Assembly (NCBI RefSeq): GCF_001457455.1
Contig: NZ_LN831026.1
Span: 930,001 to 994,000 of the forward strand
DNA: 64,000 nt
Reading direction: 5' to 3'
Origin: Corynebacterium diphtheriae
GTDB taxonomy: Bacteria > Actinomycetota > Actinomycetes > Mycobacteriales > Mycobacteriaceae
Part shown: one piece after another, positions 45,997 to 56,708 of the stretch
Position numbering within the stretch: position 1 is the stretch's first letter
Layout of the letters: every line of letters starts with the position of its first letter
The notes under the pieces: model-generated
What the model was told of the DNA's origin: nothing
Database searches by the model: none
Seen by the model: the letters and a program-made list of their open reading frames with translations, nothing else
Translations under genes and position numbers: made by a program

Positions 45997-46791
45997 ATGC
46001 CCGCTATTGTGGCTCTGGTCAAAAATGTTCCCGACACGTGGTCGGTGAAAAAGCTCGAGGCTGATTACACGTTGGATCGCACGAACGTGGATTCAGTCAT
46101 CGATGAGATTAACGAGTACGCAGTGGAGCAGGCATTGCGGCTTCGCGACGACAACCCAGATGCTGGATACGAAGTCGTGGCGTTGTCTTTAGGGCCAACA
46201 AATGCCGAAGAAGCTTTACGCAAGGCATTGGCGATGGGTGCAGATCGTGCGGTGTTGCTTTCCGACGACAGCCTCGCAGGTTCTGATGTTCTGGGTACTG
46301 CTTGGGCATTGCATAACGCGATTAATCAAATCCCTGACGTTGCAATGGTTGTTACGGGCTCTGCATCTTCTGATGGCTCAATGGGCGTTGTACCTGGAAT
46401 TTTGAGCGAATATCGCCAACAGCCTGCATTAACACACCTACGTTCCGTGGCTATAGTCGATGGTGTAGTCAAAGGCATTCGAGAAACTCATGATGGTGAT
46501 TTTGCGGTTGAGGCACCACTGCCTGCGATTATTTCTGTAACCGAAAAAGCAGATAAACCACGGTTCCCTAATTTCAAAGGCATTATGGCGGCGAAAAAGG
46601 CGGAGATTACCCGCATGGCGTTGTCATCCATTGGCGTAGCACCTGAACAAGTTGGTTTGGCGCACGCAGCAACTGTAGTCACGGCTGCAACGGAACGACC
46701 AGCCCGTGTCGCCGGTGAAGTTATTAACACATCCTCTGCTGAAGCAGCGGCAAAGATTGCAGACTTCTTGGCTGCGGAAAAGCTTATTTAA
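45997..46791 (+). CDS. etfB: Electron transfer flavoprotein beta subunit
   Basis: EtfB (FixA) of 264 residues pairs with EtfA to carry electrons from acyl-CoA dehydrogenases and similar flavoenzymes to the quinone pool. Motifs include VALVKNVPDTWSVKKLE, INEYAVEQALRLRD, EVVALSLGPTNAEEALRKALAMGADRAVLL, and DGSMGVVPGILSEY, with the signature region VTEKADKPRFPNFKGIMAAKKAEI. I prefer the ATG at 45997, about 9 nt after AGGAAGGA, over the ATG at 45988 that almost touches it. Confidence 0.93.
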   Translation: MPAIVALVKNVPDTWSVKKLEADYTLDRTNVDSVIDEINEYAVEQALRLRDDNPDAGYEVVALSLGPTNAEEALRKALAMGADRAVLLSDDSLAGSDVLGTAWALHNAINQIPDVAMVVTGSASSDGSMGVVPGILSEYRQQPALTHLRSVAIVDGVVKGIRETHDGDFAVEAPLPAIISVTEKADKPRFPNFKGIMAAKKAEITRMALSSIGVAPEQVGLAHAATVVTAATERPARVAGEVINTSSAEAAAKIADFLAAEKLI

Positions 46792-46808
46792 GGTTTAGGA
46801 GAACAGAT

Positions 46809-47762
46809 ATGTCTACTGTTTATGTCCTCGTAGAACACGCAAATGGTCAGGTTCTTCCCGCAACCGGAGAGCTTATTACTGCCGCCCGTCCGCTAGGTGA
46901 TGTAACTGCAGTTGTAGTTGGCACACCAGGCAGCCATGAAGCACTAGTCAGCCAAATTGCTGAATACGGTGCAACAGCCATTGTGGCCGCACAGGTCGCA
47001 GATGCGGACAGTCGAGTTGTTATTCCACAGGCTGATGCGTTGTCTATGCTGGCAGCAGCCCAACCGGGTCCAATTCTGCTGGACTCCGGAGCTCATGGCA
47101 ATGAAATCGCGGGCCGTCTGGCAGCCCGTTTAGCTTCCGGAGTGCTGTGCAACGTTGTAGGCGTGAACGCAGATCGCACAGCTGTGATGTCGATTTTCGG
47201 TGATACCGTCGATGTTTCCGCAGCTGTGGGTGGTGCGAGCCCGATCTATACTTTGCGTCCAGGTGCTGTGGAAGCTGTTCCAGCGCCATCGCAGCCAGCA
47301 GTGTCTGTGATGGATATTCCTGCAACCGGCGTCAAAGACGTCAAGGTTAGTTCCTTTACCCCCGCGGCTCAGGGGGATCGACCTGATCTAAGTACCGCTA
47401 AGGTCGTGATCGCTGGTGGTCGAGGCGTGGAATCCGCAGAAAACTTCACCACTATTGTCGAGCCACTGGCTGATGCCCTCAACGGTGCAGTTGGAGCCAC
47501 CCGCGATGCAGTAGATCTGGGTTACTATCCAGCGCAATATCAGGTGGGACAAACGGGAGTGACTGTTTCTCCGGATCTGTACATCGGTTTGGGTATTTCC
47601 GGAGCTATCCAGCACACATCAGGCATGCAGACGTCGAAGAAAATCGTCGTTATCAACAATGATGCAGATGCGCCATTCTTCCAGATTGCAGATCTTGGAG
47701 TCGTCGGTGATATCCATGAGATCGCACCGTTGCTCGTCAAAGAAATTGCTCAACGCTCTTAA
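46809..47762 (+). CDS. etfA: Electron transfer flavoprotein alpha subunit
   Basis: EtfA (FixB) of 317 residues holds FAD. The N-terminal domain ([27 protein letters not shown]) is followed by the C-terminal FAD-binding region: [72 protein letters not shown]. It follows etfB by 17 bp with TTTAGGAGAA as ribosome site. A terminator follows. Confidence 0.95.
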   Translation: MSTVYVLVEHANGQVLPATGELITAARPLGDVTAVVVGTPGSHEALVSQIAEYGATAIVAAQVADADSRVVIPQADALSMLAAAQPGPILLDSGAHGNEIAGRLAARLASGVLCNVVGVNADRTAVMSIFGDTVDVSAAVGGASPIYTLRPGAVEAVPAPSQPAVSVMDIPATGVKDVKVSSFTPAAQGDRPDLSTAKVVIAGGRGVESAENFTTIVEPLADALNGAVGATRDAVDLGYYPAQYQVGQTGVTVSPDLYIGLGISGAIQHTSGMQTSKKIVVINNDADAPFFQIADLGVVGDIHEIAPLLVKEIAQRS

Positions 47763-47779
47763 AAGTAGTGGTATATCCA

Positions 47780-47824
47780 AACGCGGGTTATTTTGACTAG
47801 AAAATAGCTCGCGTTCGGTGTTTT
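47780..47824 (+). terminator. Terminator of etfBA
   Basis: AACGCGGGTTATTTT pairs with GAAAATAGCTCGCGTT (with G-U pairs and one mismatch) around GACTA, and CGGTGTTTT follows. Confidence 0.65.
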
Positions 47825-47903
47825 AGCACTTCATAGCGGCTTTCTATGCGCATTGATAGAGGTAGCACATATCAAGCACGATGAAGGAAGGGCGTCATGA
47901 TGA

Positions 47904-48128
47904 TTGATTAGATCACGTGGATGTTTCGTATCCACTATGGTGATCACAGGTCTTGTCACATTCATGGTGCTGTTTTATGCGTTGGTCACCAAGTCGTGGA
48001 TCTGGTGGCTCGTCGTAGTGTTCATTTTTCGCGTGGTTGAGCCCATGGCAACGCCCCAGTGCTGCATGCGCCATCGTTGCACTTTTAGTAAGTCTGCAAA
48101 TTTTTTCAGAATTAGTGCGCCGAAATAA
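47904..48128 (+). CDS. Possible small membrane protein
   Basis: This frame of 74 codons is the only candidate in a 459-bp gap. Its middle reads VITGLVTFMVLFYALVTKSWIWWLVVVFIFRVV, enough for one long or two short membrane helices, followed by a Cys-rich basic tail. A strong GAAGGAAGG site (47883-47891) precedes it, but the nearest ATGs (47897, 47900) are in another frame that stops after three or four codons; this frame would start at TTG 47904 or ATG 47937. It could be a real small gene or one with a recent frame change. Confidence 0.35.
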   Translation: MIRSRGCFVSTMVITGLVTFMVLFYALVTKSWIWWLVVVFIFRVVEPMATPQCCMRHRCTFSKSANFFRISAPK

Positions 48129-48203
48129 TCCAACTTCGTTAACTCAGCCGCACATAAACGAACAGCCATTATCGCGGCGTGGACGTAGAGTGAGCACGAG
48201 ACG

Positions 48204-48217
48204 GTAGTAAACTACCT
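48204..48217. promoter_or_regulatory. Palindrome directly before the cysteine desulfurase start
   Basis: GGTAGT-AA-ACTACC is a perfect 14-bp dyad ending 4 bp before the start codon. No ribosome site exists between it and the ATG, so the transcript may be leaderless with the -10 box inside the dyad, which would let a repressor block it directly. Confidence 0.5.
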
Positions 48218-48221
48218 CAAC

Positions 48222-49358
48222 ATGCAGACTCGCTACTTTGATCATGCCGCAACAACTCCAATCCGTGAGACAGCTCGTGCTGCATGGCTCGAGTACGCAG
48301 GCATGGCTAATCCTGCTAGCCAATATGCTTCTGGCCGTGCTGCTCGCAGCGTGCTTGATACGGCACGTGAACAGATCTCTCAGTTGTTGGGCTGTGAGCC
48401 TATTGAAGTAATTTTCACAGCCTCGGGCACCGAATCTGACAATATTGGGGTCCATGGCTTGTGGAAGGCCCGTCAGGGACAAGCTCCCAACCGGATTGTG
48501 ACCACAACAATTGAACATCCAGGCGTGTTAGAAACAGTCAAAGCATTGGAAGCGCATGGTGCCAACTTAGATTTCCTTCCCGTCGACTCTCATGGAGCGA
48601 TTGCAAATGTTGATGCGTTAAGCACGCCAGCCGCTGTTGCAGCGGTCATGTGGGCAAATAATGAAACTGGTGCGATTCAACCTATTGAAAAGGTCATCGC
48701 AGCCGCTAAAGAAGTAGACACTCCTGTCCACGTTGATGCAGTGCAAGTGGTAGGACACCAGCACATTAATTTCGATGTATTGGGAGCTACGACTCTTGCG
48801 GCCAGTGCTCACAAATTCGGAGGGCCACGTGGAGTTGGCCTACTACTCGCACGGCGTTCGCCAGCGCCACAACCTGTCATGTTTGGCGGCGGGCAAGAAC
48901 GCAGTATTCGTTCGGGAACTGTCGACGTAGCTGGGGCGGCGGCAACCGCGGCCGCACTGGCAGAAGCGGTAAACGAGGTCGACGAAGAAACTACGCGGTT
49001 GCGTTATCTGGTTAATAAGTTGCGAGATCACGTCGTCGCTACAATCGACAACACCGTTGTCCACACCCCGCGCCATAGCTTGCCAGGCCACCTTCACCTG
49101 TCATTCCCCGGCGCGGAAGGCGACAGCCTCATCATGTTGTTGGATTCGTTGGGGCTTGAGGCTTCAACGGGCTCTGCATGCTCCAACGGAGTAAACAGGG
49201 CAAGCCATGTGCTTCTTGCAATGGGCGTTTCAGAATCTACTGCTCGAAGCGCGGTACGTTTTACACTTGGTGCCACCACGACCGAGGAGGACGTCGATAC
49301 GCTTATTGCTCAGCTTCCTGATGTGGTTGCGCGTGCTCGTCTTGCAGGAATGGCTTAA
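48222..49358 (+). CDS. Cysteine desulfurase (IscS/NifS type)
   Basis: This PLP enzyme of 378 residues takes sulfur from cysteine and carries it as a persulfide. YFDHAATTP at the start, HVDAVQVVGH, the PLP lysine in SAHKFGGPRGVG (K198) and the catalytic Cys in STGSACSNG (C320) are all present. Its place just before mnmA suggests that it feeds sulfur to tRNA 2-thiouridine formation, as in other actinobacteria. The stop interlocks with the stop of the convergent gene. Confidence 0.92.
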   Translation: MQTRYFDHAATTPIRETARAAWLEYAGMANPASQYASGRAARSVLDTAREQISQLLGCEPIEVIFTASGTESDNIGVHGLWKARQGQAPNRIVTTTIEHPGVLETVKALEAHGANLDFLPVDSHGAIANVDALSTPAAVAAVMWANNETGAIQPIEKVIAAAKEVDTPVHVDAVQVVGHQHINFDVLGATTLAASAHKFGGPRGVGLLLARRSPAPQPVMFGGGQERSIRSGTVDVAGAAATAAALAEAVNEVDEETTRLRYLVNKLRDHVVATIDNTVVHTPRHSLPGHLHLSFPGAEGDSLIMLLDSLGLEASTGSACSNGVNRASHVLLAMGVSESTARSAVRFTLGATTTEEDVDTLIAQLPDVVARARLAGMA

Positions 49359-50203
49359 TCGTGTCGTGCGGTGGATGAGGAACTGAAATTCTTTGTCCAG
49401 TTGTCGCCCTTAAATTGGGCGGGTACTCCGCCGCCGAGAAGTAGGCGTGTTAATGCTTGTTGTTCTTGGTCAGTGGGGAGTTGGGTGTCCGTGGCAATCA
49501 AAATGATGTTGCCGTAGCGTCGTCCCTTCAACATGGTAGGGTCGGCGATGCAGGCAACGTGATCGAAAACTTCACGCAAACCTTGTACTTCCGCTTTTGC
49601 AACGTTGAGGTCGCGATGGTCGCCGCAGTTTGCAACATAAAGTCCCCCAGGAGAAAGCGCTTGGTGGCATTGCTGAAAAAATTCGACTGTGGTGAGTCGA
49701 CGGGGAGTTTGATTACCTGCAAAAACATCGCGAATGATGACATCGCGGGAGCTGGGCACAAATGTTTGGGCTACTTCCCAAGCATCGCCAACACGGATCT
49801 TGAGCTGAGGAGATCGAGGCAAATCAAACCACTCCCGCACCAGCGTGGCTAAGGTCGCATCGAGTTCCACCACCGTGTTACGCGCATTGGGGTAGCGGTG
49901 GCATACGTAGCGGGCGAGTGTGCAGGCACCGCCACCTAGGTGCGTTACGCGTAGTTTTTTCGGATCGCTATGGGTAGTAACAAACCAATCGACGATAGCC
50001 GCGATCCAACGCATATATTCATATTCCAATTGCTCAGGATCTTGGGCGATATGGCTGGATGGGACACCATTAACGTAAACCTCGAACGCATGGGGCAAAA
50101 AAGAATCGGCACGAAGCTCTACTTCACCTGTCGTTGTCGGATACACCCCAGGAACTGGGCCGTGCGCATGCGACTGAGAACTATTCTTGCTTTTTCTTCC
50201 CAT
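49355..50203 (-). CDS. Spermidine synthase-like methyltransferase-fold protein
   Basis: This 282-residue protein has the spermidine synthase-type Rossmann fold: VTHLGGGACTLARYVCHRYPNARNTVVELDATLATLVREWFDL, the IRVGDAWEV loop, and IIRDVFAGNQTPRRLTTVEFF, with GGLYVANCGD later. Many actinobacterial proteins of this type lack proven polyamine synthase activity, so the name is only structural. The ATG at 50203 is preferred to the GTG at 50209. Its 3' end overlaps the cysteine desulfurase gene by 4 bp, tail to tail. Confidence 0.75.
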   Translation of the reverse strand: MGRKSKNSSQSHAHGPVPGVYPTTTGEVELRADSFLPHAFEVYVNGVPSSHIAQDPEQLEYEYMRWIAAIVDWFVTTHSDPKKLRVTHLGGGACTLARYVCHRYPNARNTVVELDATLATLVREWFDLPRSPQLKIRVGDAWEVAQTFVPSSRDVIIRDVFAGNQTPRRLTTVEFFQQCHQALSPGGLYVANCGDHRDLNVAKAEVQGLREVFDHVACIADPTMLKGRRYGNIILIATDTQLPTDQEQQALTRLLLGGGVPAQFKGDNWTKNFSSSSTARHD

Positions 50204-50359
50204 AATCACTCGATGCTACGCGGTTAGTATTAGAACACGGGATTTTGGGGTAACTGTGCACATGACAGCAAATTGTTACCACGGTGAGAAAAAGACTAGG
50301 CTACCGTGGTGGTTTTAGTTGGATACCAAGCACCGACAAAGTAGGAGTAAGAGAAACCC

Positions 50360-51460
50360 ATGCGAGTTCTAGCAGCAATGAGCGGTGGCGTTGATTCCGC
50401 GGTGGCGGCCGCCCGTGCAGTCGCAGCCGGACACGATGTGGTGGGTGTACACCTTGCCTTATCTCAAGATCCGCAAACGGTGAGGGAATCTTCACGAGGA
50501 TGTTGCTCGTTGGAGGACTCTGCTGATGCGCGCCGAGTATGCGACAAGCTTGGTATCCCATTTTATGTCTGGGATTTTTCTGATCGTTTCAAAGAAGATG
50601 TGATTGATGATTTCATCTCTTCGTATGAGGCGGGAGAAACTCCGAATCCCTGCTTGCGGTGCAATGAGAAGATCAAATTTGCTGCCCTCCTAGAGCGAGG
50701 CATTGCCTTGGGTTTTGATGCGGTGGTGACCGGTCATTATGCACGTTTGACTCAGCCGGTTGATGGCGGCGATGGCTATCTGAGGCGTTCGATTGATCCG
50801 GACAAAGACCAGTCCTATGTGCTGGGAGTCCTCGGAGCTCATGAGATTGCGCATTGCATGTTCCCTGTAGGCGACACCGTGAAGCCAAAGATCAGGGAAG
50901 AAGCTGCTGCCATGGGATTTTCGGTGGCTAAGAAGCCGGATTCTTATGACATCTGCTTTATTCCAGATGGCAACACCCAGGCATTTTTGGGACGCCATAT
51001 TGGGCTACGTCCTGGAATGATTGTGGATTCTGATGGCAATGAGCTAAAAGAACACGATGGGGCCTGGAATTACACCATCGGTCAACGTAAAGGGCTTGAC
51101 ATTAAGCAGCCTGCGGCTGATGGTAAGCCTCGTTACGTTACGGACATTGACGCTGCAACGGGAACGGTTACCGTTGGATCGCGTGAGAACTTGAAGGTGA
51201 TTGCGTTGACTGCTGATCGGCTGAAGTACTTGCACCCAGCTATGACAGGTAGCTTTGAGGCTGAAGTCCAAGTTCGTGCCCATGGCAGTGTGGTTGCTTG
51301 TAGCGTGATGGTCAACGAGAGTGACGACACCATGCGAGTGGAATTGCATACCCCGTTGTCTGGTGTTGCTCGAGGCCAAGCCGCCGTGATCTATCTTCCT
51401 GATGACGATGGCGATATTGTCCTAGGATCTGGCACGATTTGTGCCACTGAACACCAGTAG
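50360..51460 (+). CDS. mnmA: tRNA-specific 2-thiouridylase
   Basis: MnmA of 366 residues thiolates U34 in tRNAs for Lys, Glu and Gln. The PP-loop ATP-binding site is [13 protein letters not shown] (from residue 5), the first catalytic Cys lies in [14 protein letters not shown] (about C101) and the second in [12 protein letters not shown]. The domain order is normal and the protein is complete. With the upstream cysteine desulfurase it forms a sulfur-relay pair. AGTAGGAG lies upstream of the ATG. Confidence 0.96.
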   Translation: MRVLAAMSGGVDSAVAAARAVAAGHDVVGVHLALSQDPQTVRESSRGCCSLEDSADARRVCDKLGIPFYVWDFSDRFKEDVIDDFISSYEAGETPNPCLRCNEKIKFAALLERGIALGFDAVVTGHYARLTQPVDGGDGYLRRSIDPDKDQSYVLGVLGAHEIAHCMFPVGDTVKPKIREEAAAMGFSVAKKPDSYDICFIPDGNTQAFLGRHIGLRPGMIVDSDGNELKEHDGAWNYTIGQRKGLDIKQPAADGKPRYVTDIDAATGTVTVGSRENLKVIALTADRLKYLHPAMTGSFEAEVQVRAHGSVVACSVMVNESDDTMRVELHTPLSGVARGQAAVIYLPDDDGDIVLGSGTICATEHQ

Positions 51461-51488
51461 CGAAGTGGGAAAGAGGTTGGGTCACTCC

Positions 51489-52556
51489 ATGGCGGAGTCT
51501 GTAGGTTTCTTGGAATCGGTCGCGTGCGCGTTGGGTCCAATGCCAGGGCTTGATCTTTACCAAGCTGCTGATGTGATCGTGGGGGAGACTGGTGACTGTA
51601 TGGCTCTGCCTGAGCTGGTGCAGCGTGGTGTGACAGATCAATTAGTTGGGCGAACCTGTGCGCTGTTGCCAGAACTTCCTGTGGAAAAAGGTCCGCGGTC
51701 GTGGCGGCTTAGTGTTCGTCCTCAAATTGCTACTCGTAGATTGTGGGATGGGATTGAACGCGATCTTGATGATCTTGAGCAGCAATGGGGGAATGCTTCA
51801 CTAATAAAAACTAGGCTTATGGGACCGTGGTCGCTAGCTACTCGGATTGAGCTAGCGAATGGGCACCGTGCCGTCACCGATCGAGGGGCTGTGCGTGACA
51901 TCGCAGCCATCATGGCTGAGGCTATCCATGAGCACTGCGGGGACCTGAGGCGTCGTTTCGGGGCACAGGTGGTAGTGCAGCTTCATGAGCCCGATGCGGT
52001 TGCCTTGATGCACGGTACTGTGCCAGGTACTACGGATTTTGATGTTATTCGCGCCGTCCATGTAAAAGATCTAGTTGAAGTACTAGCTCCGCTTGTGAGT
52101 TCGGTGCAGTCGCATGAACACAGCGCGGTTGTGCTTAGCGCAATCTCGGCGGCAGCGGTGCCGCAATCTGAATCTACGGCCGCCGCTATCGAGCTGATGC
52201 GACAGTCAGGAGCCACATCGATGGTGATAAATCCTCATGATCTTTGTGGCACGAAGACTCTCGATGCCTGCGGTAATGCGCTCTCGAGTGGCGTTGGCGC
52301 TATATGGGCATTGCCGGCTCCGGGTTTGTCTACACCAACACCGGTAGGAGAGCTTGTTGAGGACCCAGAGCGCCACGCTGCTATTCAACTGGCCAAACTT
52401 ATCGACGAAATGGGGCTTGACCGTTCTGTTTTGGAGACAAGTTCTGTAACACAACAGCTTTTCACGCTGCCATCTACGATCCTCGATGCGGCCCGACACC
52501 TCCAGCACATCGTGCGGGTACGCACGATGCTGCGTGAAGATGCAGGTGACCTTTAA
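51489..52556 (+). CDS. MetE-like (UROD/MetE fold) protein of unknown substrate
   Basis: This protein of about 355 residues resembles the C-terminal barrel of cobalamin-independent methionine synthase. It has an N-terminal ALGPMPGLDLYQAADVIVGE (the G-x-x-P-G entry of the fold), VVQLHEPDAVALMHG, and INPHDLCGTKTLDACGNALSSGVGAIWALP with His and Cys that could be zinc ligands. It is far shorter than MetE and is a conserved actinobacterial gene between mnmA and ligA. Its substrate is unknown. Start codons at 51441, 51465 and 51489 are possible; the last puts the conserved part 12 residues in. Confidence 0.7.
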   Translation: MAESVGFLESVACALGPMPGLDLYQAADVIVGETGDCMALPELVQRGVTDQLVGRTCALLPELPVEKGPRSWRLSVRPQIATRRLWDGIERDLDDLEQQWGNASLIKTRLMGPWSLATRIELANGHRAVTDRGAVRDIAAIMAEAIHEHCGDLRRRFGAQVVVQLHEPDAVALMHGTVPGTTDFDVIRAVHVKDLVEVLAPLVSSVQSHEHSAVVLSAISAAAVPQSESTAAAIELMRQSGATSMVINPHDLCGTKTLDACGNALSSGVGAIWALPAPGLSTPTPVGELVEDPERHAAIQLAKLIDEMGLDRSVLETSSVTQQLFTLPSTILDAARHLQHIVRVRTMLREDAGDL

Positions 52557-52599
52557 ATCTGTCAGCGCTTCACACGAGGTGGCTCCATATGGTCGTGTG

Positions 52600-53304
52600 T
52601 TAGCGCGAATTTTGCATTGGCCACCCGAAATTGACAGTTGATGTATCTCGGCCAAGCCCATCGAGGTATTTCTTCATGTCTTTTTGCAGCTCGTAGTACT
52701 GAACTGCTTGATACTCCATTAATTCATCATGTGAGTAGGCCGCTAGATCGTCTTTAAAGCGTTTCTTCGCCTGCATCCATGCAATACGTGCAGCGGCTAA
52801 GGCATCAGAGGTTGCCTCATGAGCATTGTCCATCCGCACACCATAAACAGAACACAAATCGGTCAGAGTACGCTTTCCTTTACGGAAGCGATCCATACTG
52901 CGGTCAATCAAATATGGGTCGTACACTGGGCCCTTAACAACAAAATCTCCGGTGAGCTGGCGTAATACCGTCAAATCGTACGGTGCGTTGTACACCACAA
53001 GGGTGAATCCTTCTTCCCATGCAGCATAGATTTCATCAACGGTGCGTTTGAGCACGGCCTCGTGTGGTTCGCCGTGTTCACGGGCATACTCTGTGCTAAT
53101 TCCATGAACTTTGCTGGCGGCTTCTGGGATTTCTACTCCTGGATCAGCTAGCAATTCCACAGGATGGGCGCCAGAACTATCAATTCGTACCAACGCAGAA
53201 GTGACAATGCGTGCTTCGAAAGGATTGGCAGAGGTGGTTTCTAAATCGAAACTCAAGACATGTGCGGGATTAAAAGATTGGTCGGGAGCTGCAATGTTAT
53301 TCAT
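52600..53304 (-). CDS. DEDDh 3'-5' exonuclease (DnaQ-like)
   Basis: This protein of 234 residues has the exonuclease motifs VLSFDLETTSANPFEARI (Exo I, Asp and Glu), VVYNAPYDLTVLRQL (Exo II), and NAHEATSDALAAARIA (Exo III, His and Asp). It is a free-standing proofreading-type exonuclease, related to DNA polymerase III epsilon or RNase T; actinobacteria carry several. The ATG at 53304 is chosen, with another frame start ten codons upstream. It is divergent from ligA across less than 100 bp. Confidence 0.88.
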   Translation of the reverse strand: MNNIAAPDQSFNPAHVLSFDLETTSANPFEARIVTSALVRIDSSGAHPVELLADPGVEIPEAASKVHGISTEYAREHGEPHEAVLKRTVDEIYAAWEEGFTLVVYNAPYDLTVLRQLTGDFVVKGPVYDPYLIDRSMDRFRKGKRTLTDLCSVYGVRMDNAHEATSDALAAARIAWMQAKKRFKDDLAAYSHDELMEYQAVQYYELQKDMKKYLDGLGRDTSTVNFGWPMQNSR

Positions 53305-53331
53305 AACGCTTACCCTAGAGAATAACCGTGA

Positions 53332-55434
<2,103 letters not shown>

Positions 55435-55444
55435 GACATAAAAC

Positions 55445-55498
55445 AGTACGCCCTCCGAAGTGATGAAAAGTGCTTCGGAGGGCGTACTGAGTTGTTTT
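55445..55498. terminator. Bidirectional terminator after ligA
   Basis: AGTACGCCCTCCGAAG (55445-55460) and CTTCGGAGGGCGTACT (55473-55488) form a perfect 16-bp stem, followed by GAGTTGTTTT. It serves ligA and the convergent ACT-domain gene, with AAAACA on the other side. Confidence 0.88.
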
Positions 55499-56159
55499 AG
55501 TGTTTGAGCAGGCTGCCGAGGATCTTTCCTAGGTTTCCAATGTGCTCAATCTCGCTGGACAAATAATCTGGTCCGCCTACGCGGCCGATGACCAATACAA
55601 GATCGGTTCCGGTCAGCGGTGCAGCAATGAGTGAAGAATCTAAGATGGCCCAACTCTCAGGGATCCACGATTCTTTTTCTGGTTGTAAAATACGCGCCTG
55701 TTCGATCGGTAGGGCGGAAGGATTGGAGCCGTCGTCAGCCGGTGCTCCATTAGAAGCGGTTACTCGGGTGACGGGATTTTTTGCGCGCAGCAAGATCGCC
55801 CACGACGAGGTGAGGGCCTGTGGCATCTTATTAACCATGTCAGCCAGCAGTGTCGAATTAGTTGAAGCTCCTGCGACAGATGCCAACATAGCGATTTGAC
55901 CACGCCTATCAACGCGCCCAGAAAATGGGCGGATGGAGTCAACCTCTACACCTTCGACCTCATGCGCTGCCGTGATCAGCTCATCAGCCATGGTGCCTGC
56001 GGGAAGCTCCACGACCATGTCATCAGTTACGGTACCGTTGCTAAACGCTTCGACAACATCAACGGAAGAAATGTTGCCCCCGATAAGACCTACTGCCTCA
56101 GCGACACGGCCAAGGCTTCCTGGTTCATCGGGAATTTGCACACGGATGAGATAGGACAT
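55497..56159 (-). CDS. ACT-domain protein of unknown role
   Basis: This 220-residue protein begins with an ACT domain (MSYLIRVQIPDEPGSLGRVAEAVGLIGGNISSVDVVE, about 1-75), which usually binds an amino acid. The second half (GRVDRRGQIAMLASVAGASTNS, ESWAILDSSLIAAPLTGTDLVLVIGRVGGPDYLSSEIEHI) has no recognised enzyme motif. It is common in corynebacteria near gatCA. A regulatory or ligand-sensing function is a reasonable guess. Confidence 0.75.
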   Translation of the reverse strand: MSYLIRVQIPDEPGSLGRVAEAVGLIGGNISSVDVVEAFSNGTVTDDMVVELPAGTMADELITAAHEVEGVEVDSIRPFSGRVDRRGQIAMLASVAGASTNSTLLADMVNKMPQALTSSWAILLRAKNPVTRVTASNGAPADDGSNPSALPIEQARILQPEKESWIPESWAILDSSLIAAPLTGTDLVLVIGRVGGPDYLSSEIEHIGNLGKILGSLLKH

Positions 56160-56408
56160 TTGTTAATCAGCGCCTTTATTTTGCAGTGGACCATTCATAA
56201 AACAGAAAATGAGCACTGCACTTTATTGGAGATGGGTTAATAAAATCTGTACTAAACAACAGTATGTGGGCAGTTTAGCAATCACAAGGGGTACAAGGTC
56301 GGAATATATCGAGGGTGCAGTAGTATGTTGTAAGTCGGATGCGTCTTTGAATGAAGGCGTCTTTGAGAATGTAGAACAACACCCCAACGTGAGTTAAGGA
56401 TCGACGTA

Positions 56409-56708
56409 GTGCCTGAGATTTCGCGCGATGAAGTCGCCCACTTGGCCAAGCTGTCTCGTTTGGCGTTGACTGATGAAGAACTGGATCGATTTGCCGAGCA
56501 AATCGACGGAATTATCGGAAACGTGAGCGCAGTGCAGCAGGTAGCAGCAGAAGGCGTGGAGCCTATGAGCCACCCGCACTCTATTAAAACCACGATGCGT
56601 GAGGACGTCGTTGAACAGATCCTCACTCCAGAACAGGCGCTTGATCAAGCACCAGCCGTCGACCAGCAGCGCTTCGTCGTGCCACAGATTTTGGGGGAGC
56701 AAGATTAA
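56409..56708 (+). CDS. gatC: Glutamyl-tRNA(Gln) amidotransferase subunit C
   Basis: GatC of 99 residues holds the A and B subunits together in the enzyme that converts Glu-tRNA(Gln) to Gln-tRNA(Gln). It matches the family: [42 protein letters not shown] and [14 protein letters not shown]. It starts at a GTG. Its stop overlaps the gatA start (TAATG). gatB is not next to it. Confidence 0.94.
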   Translation: MPEISRDEVAHLAKLSRLALTDEELDRFAEQIDGIIGNVSAVQQVAAEGVEPMSHPHSIKTTMREDVVEQILTPEQALDQAPAVDQQRFVVPQILGEQD

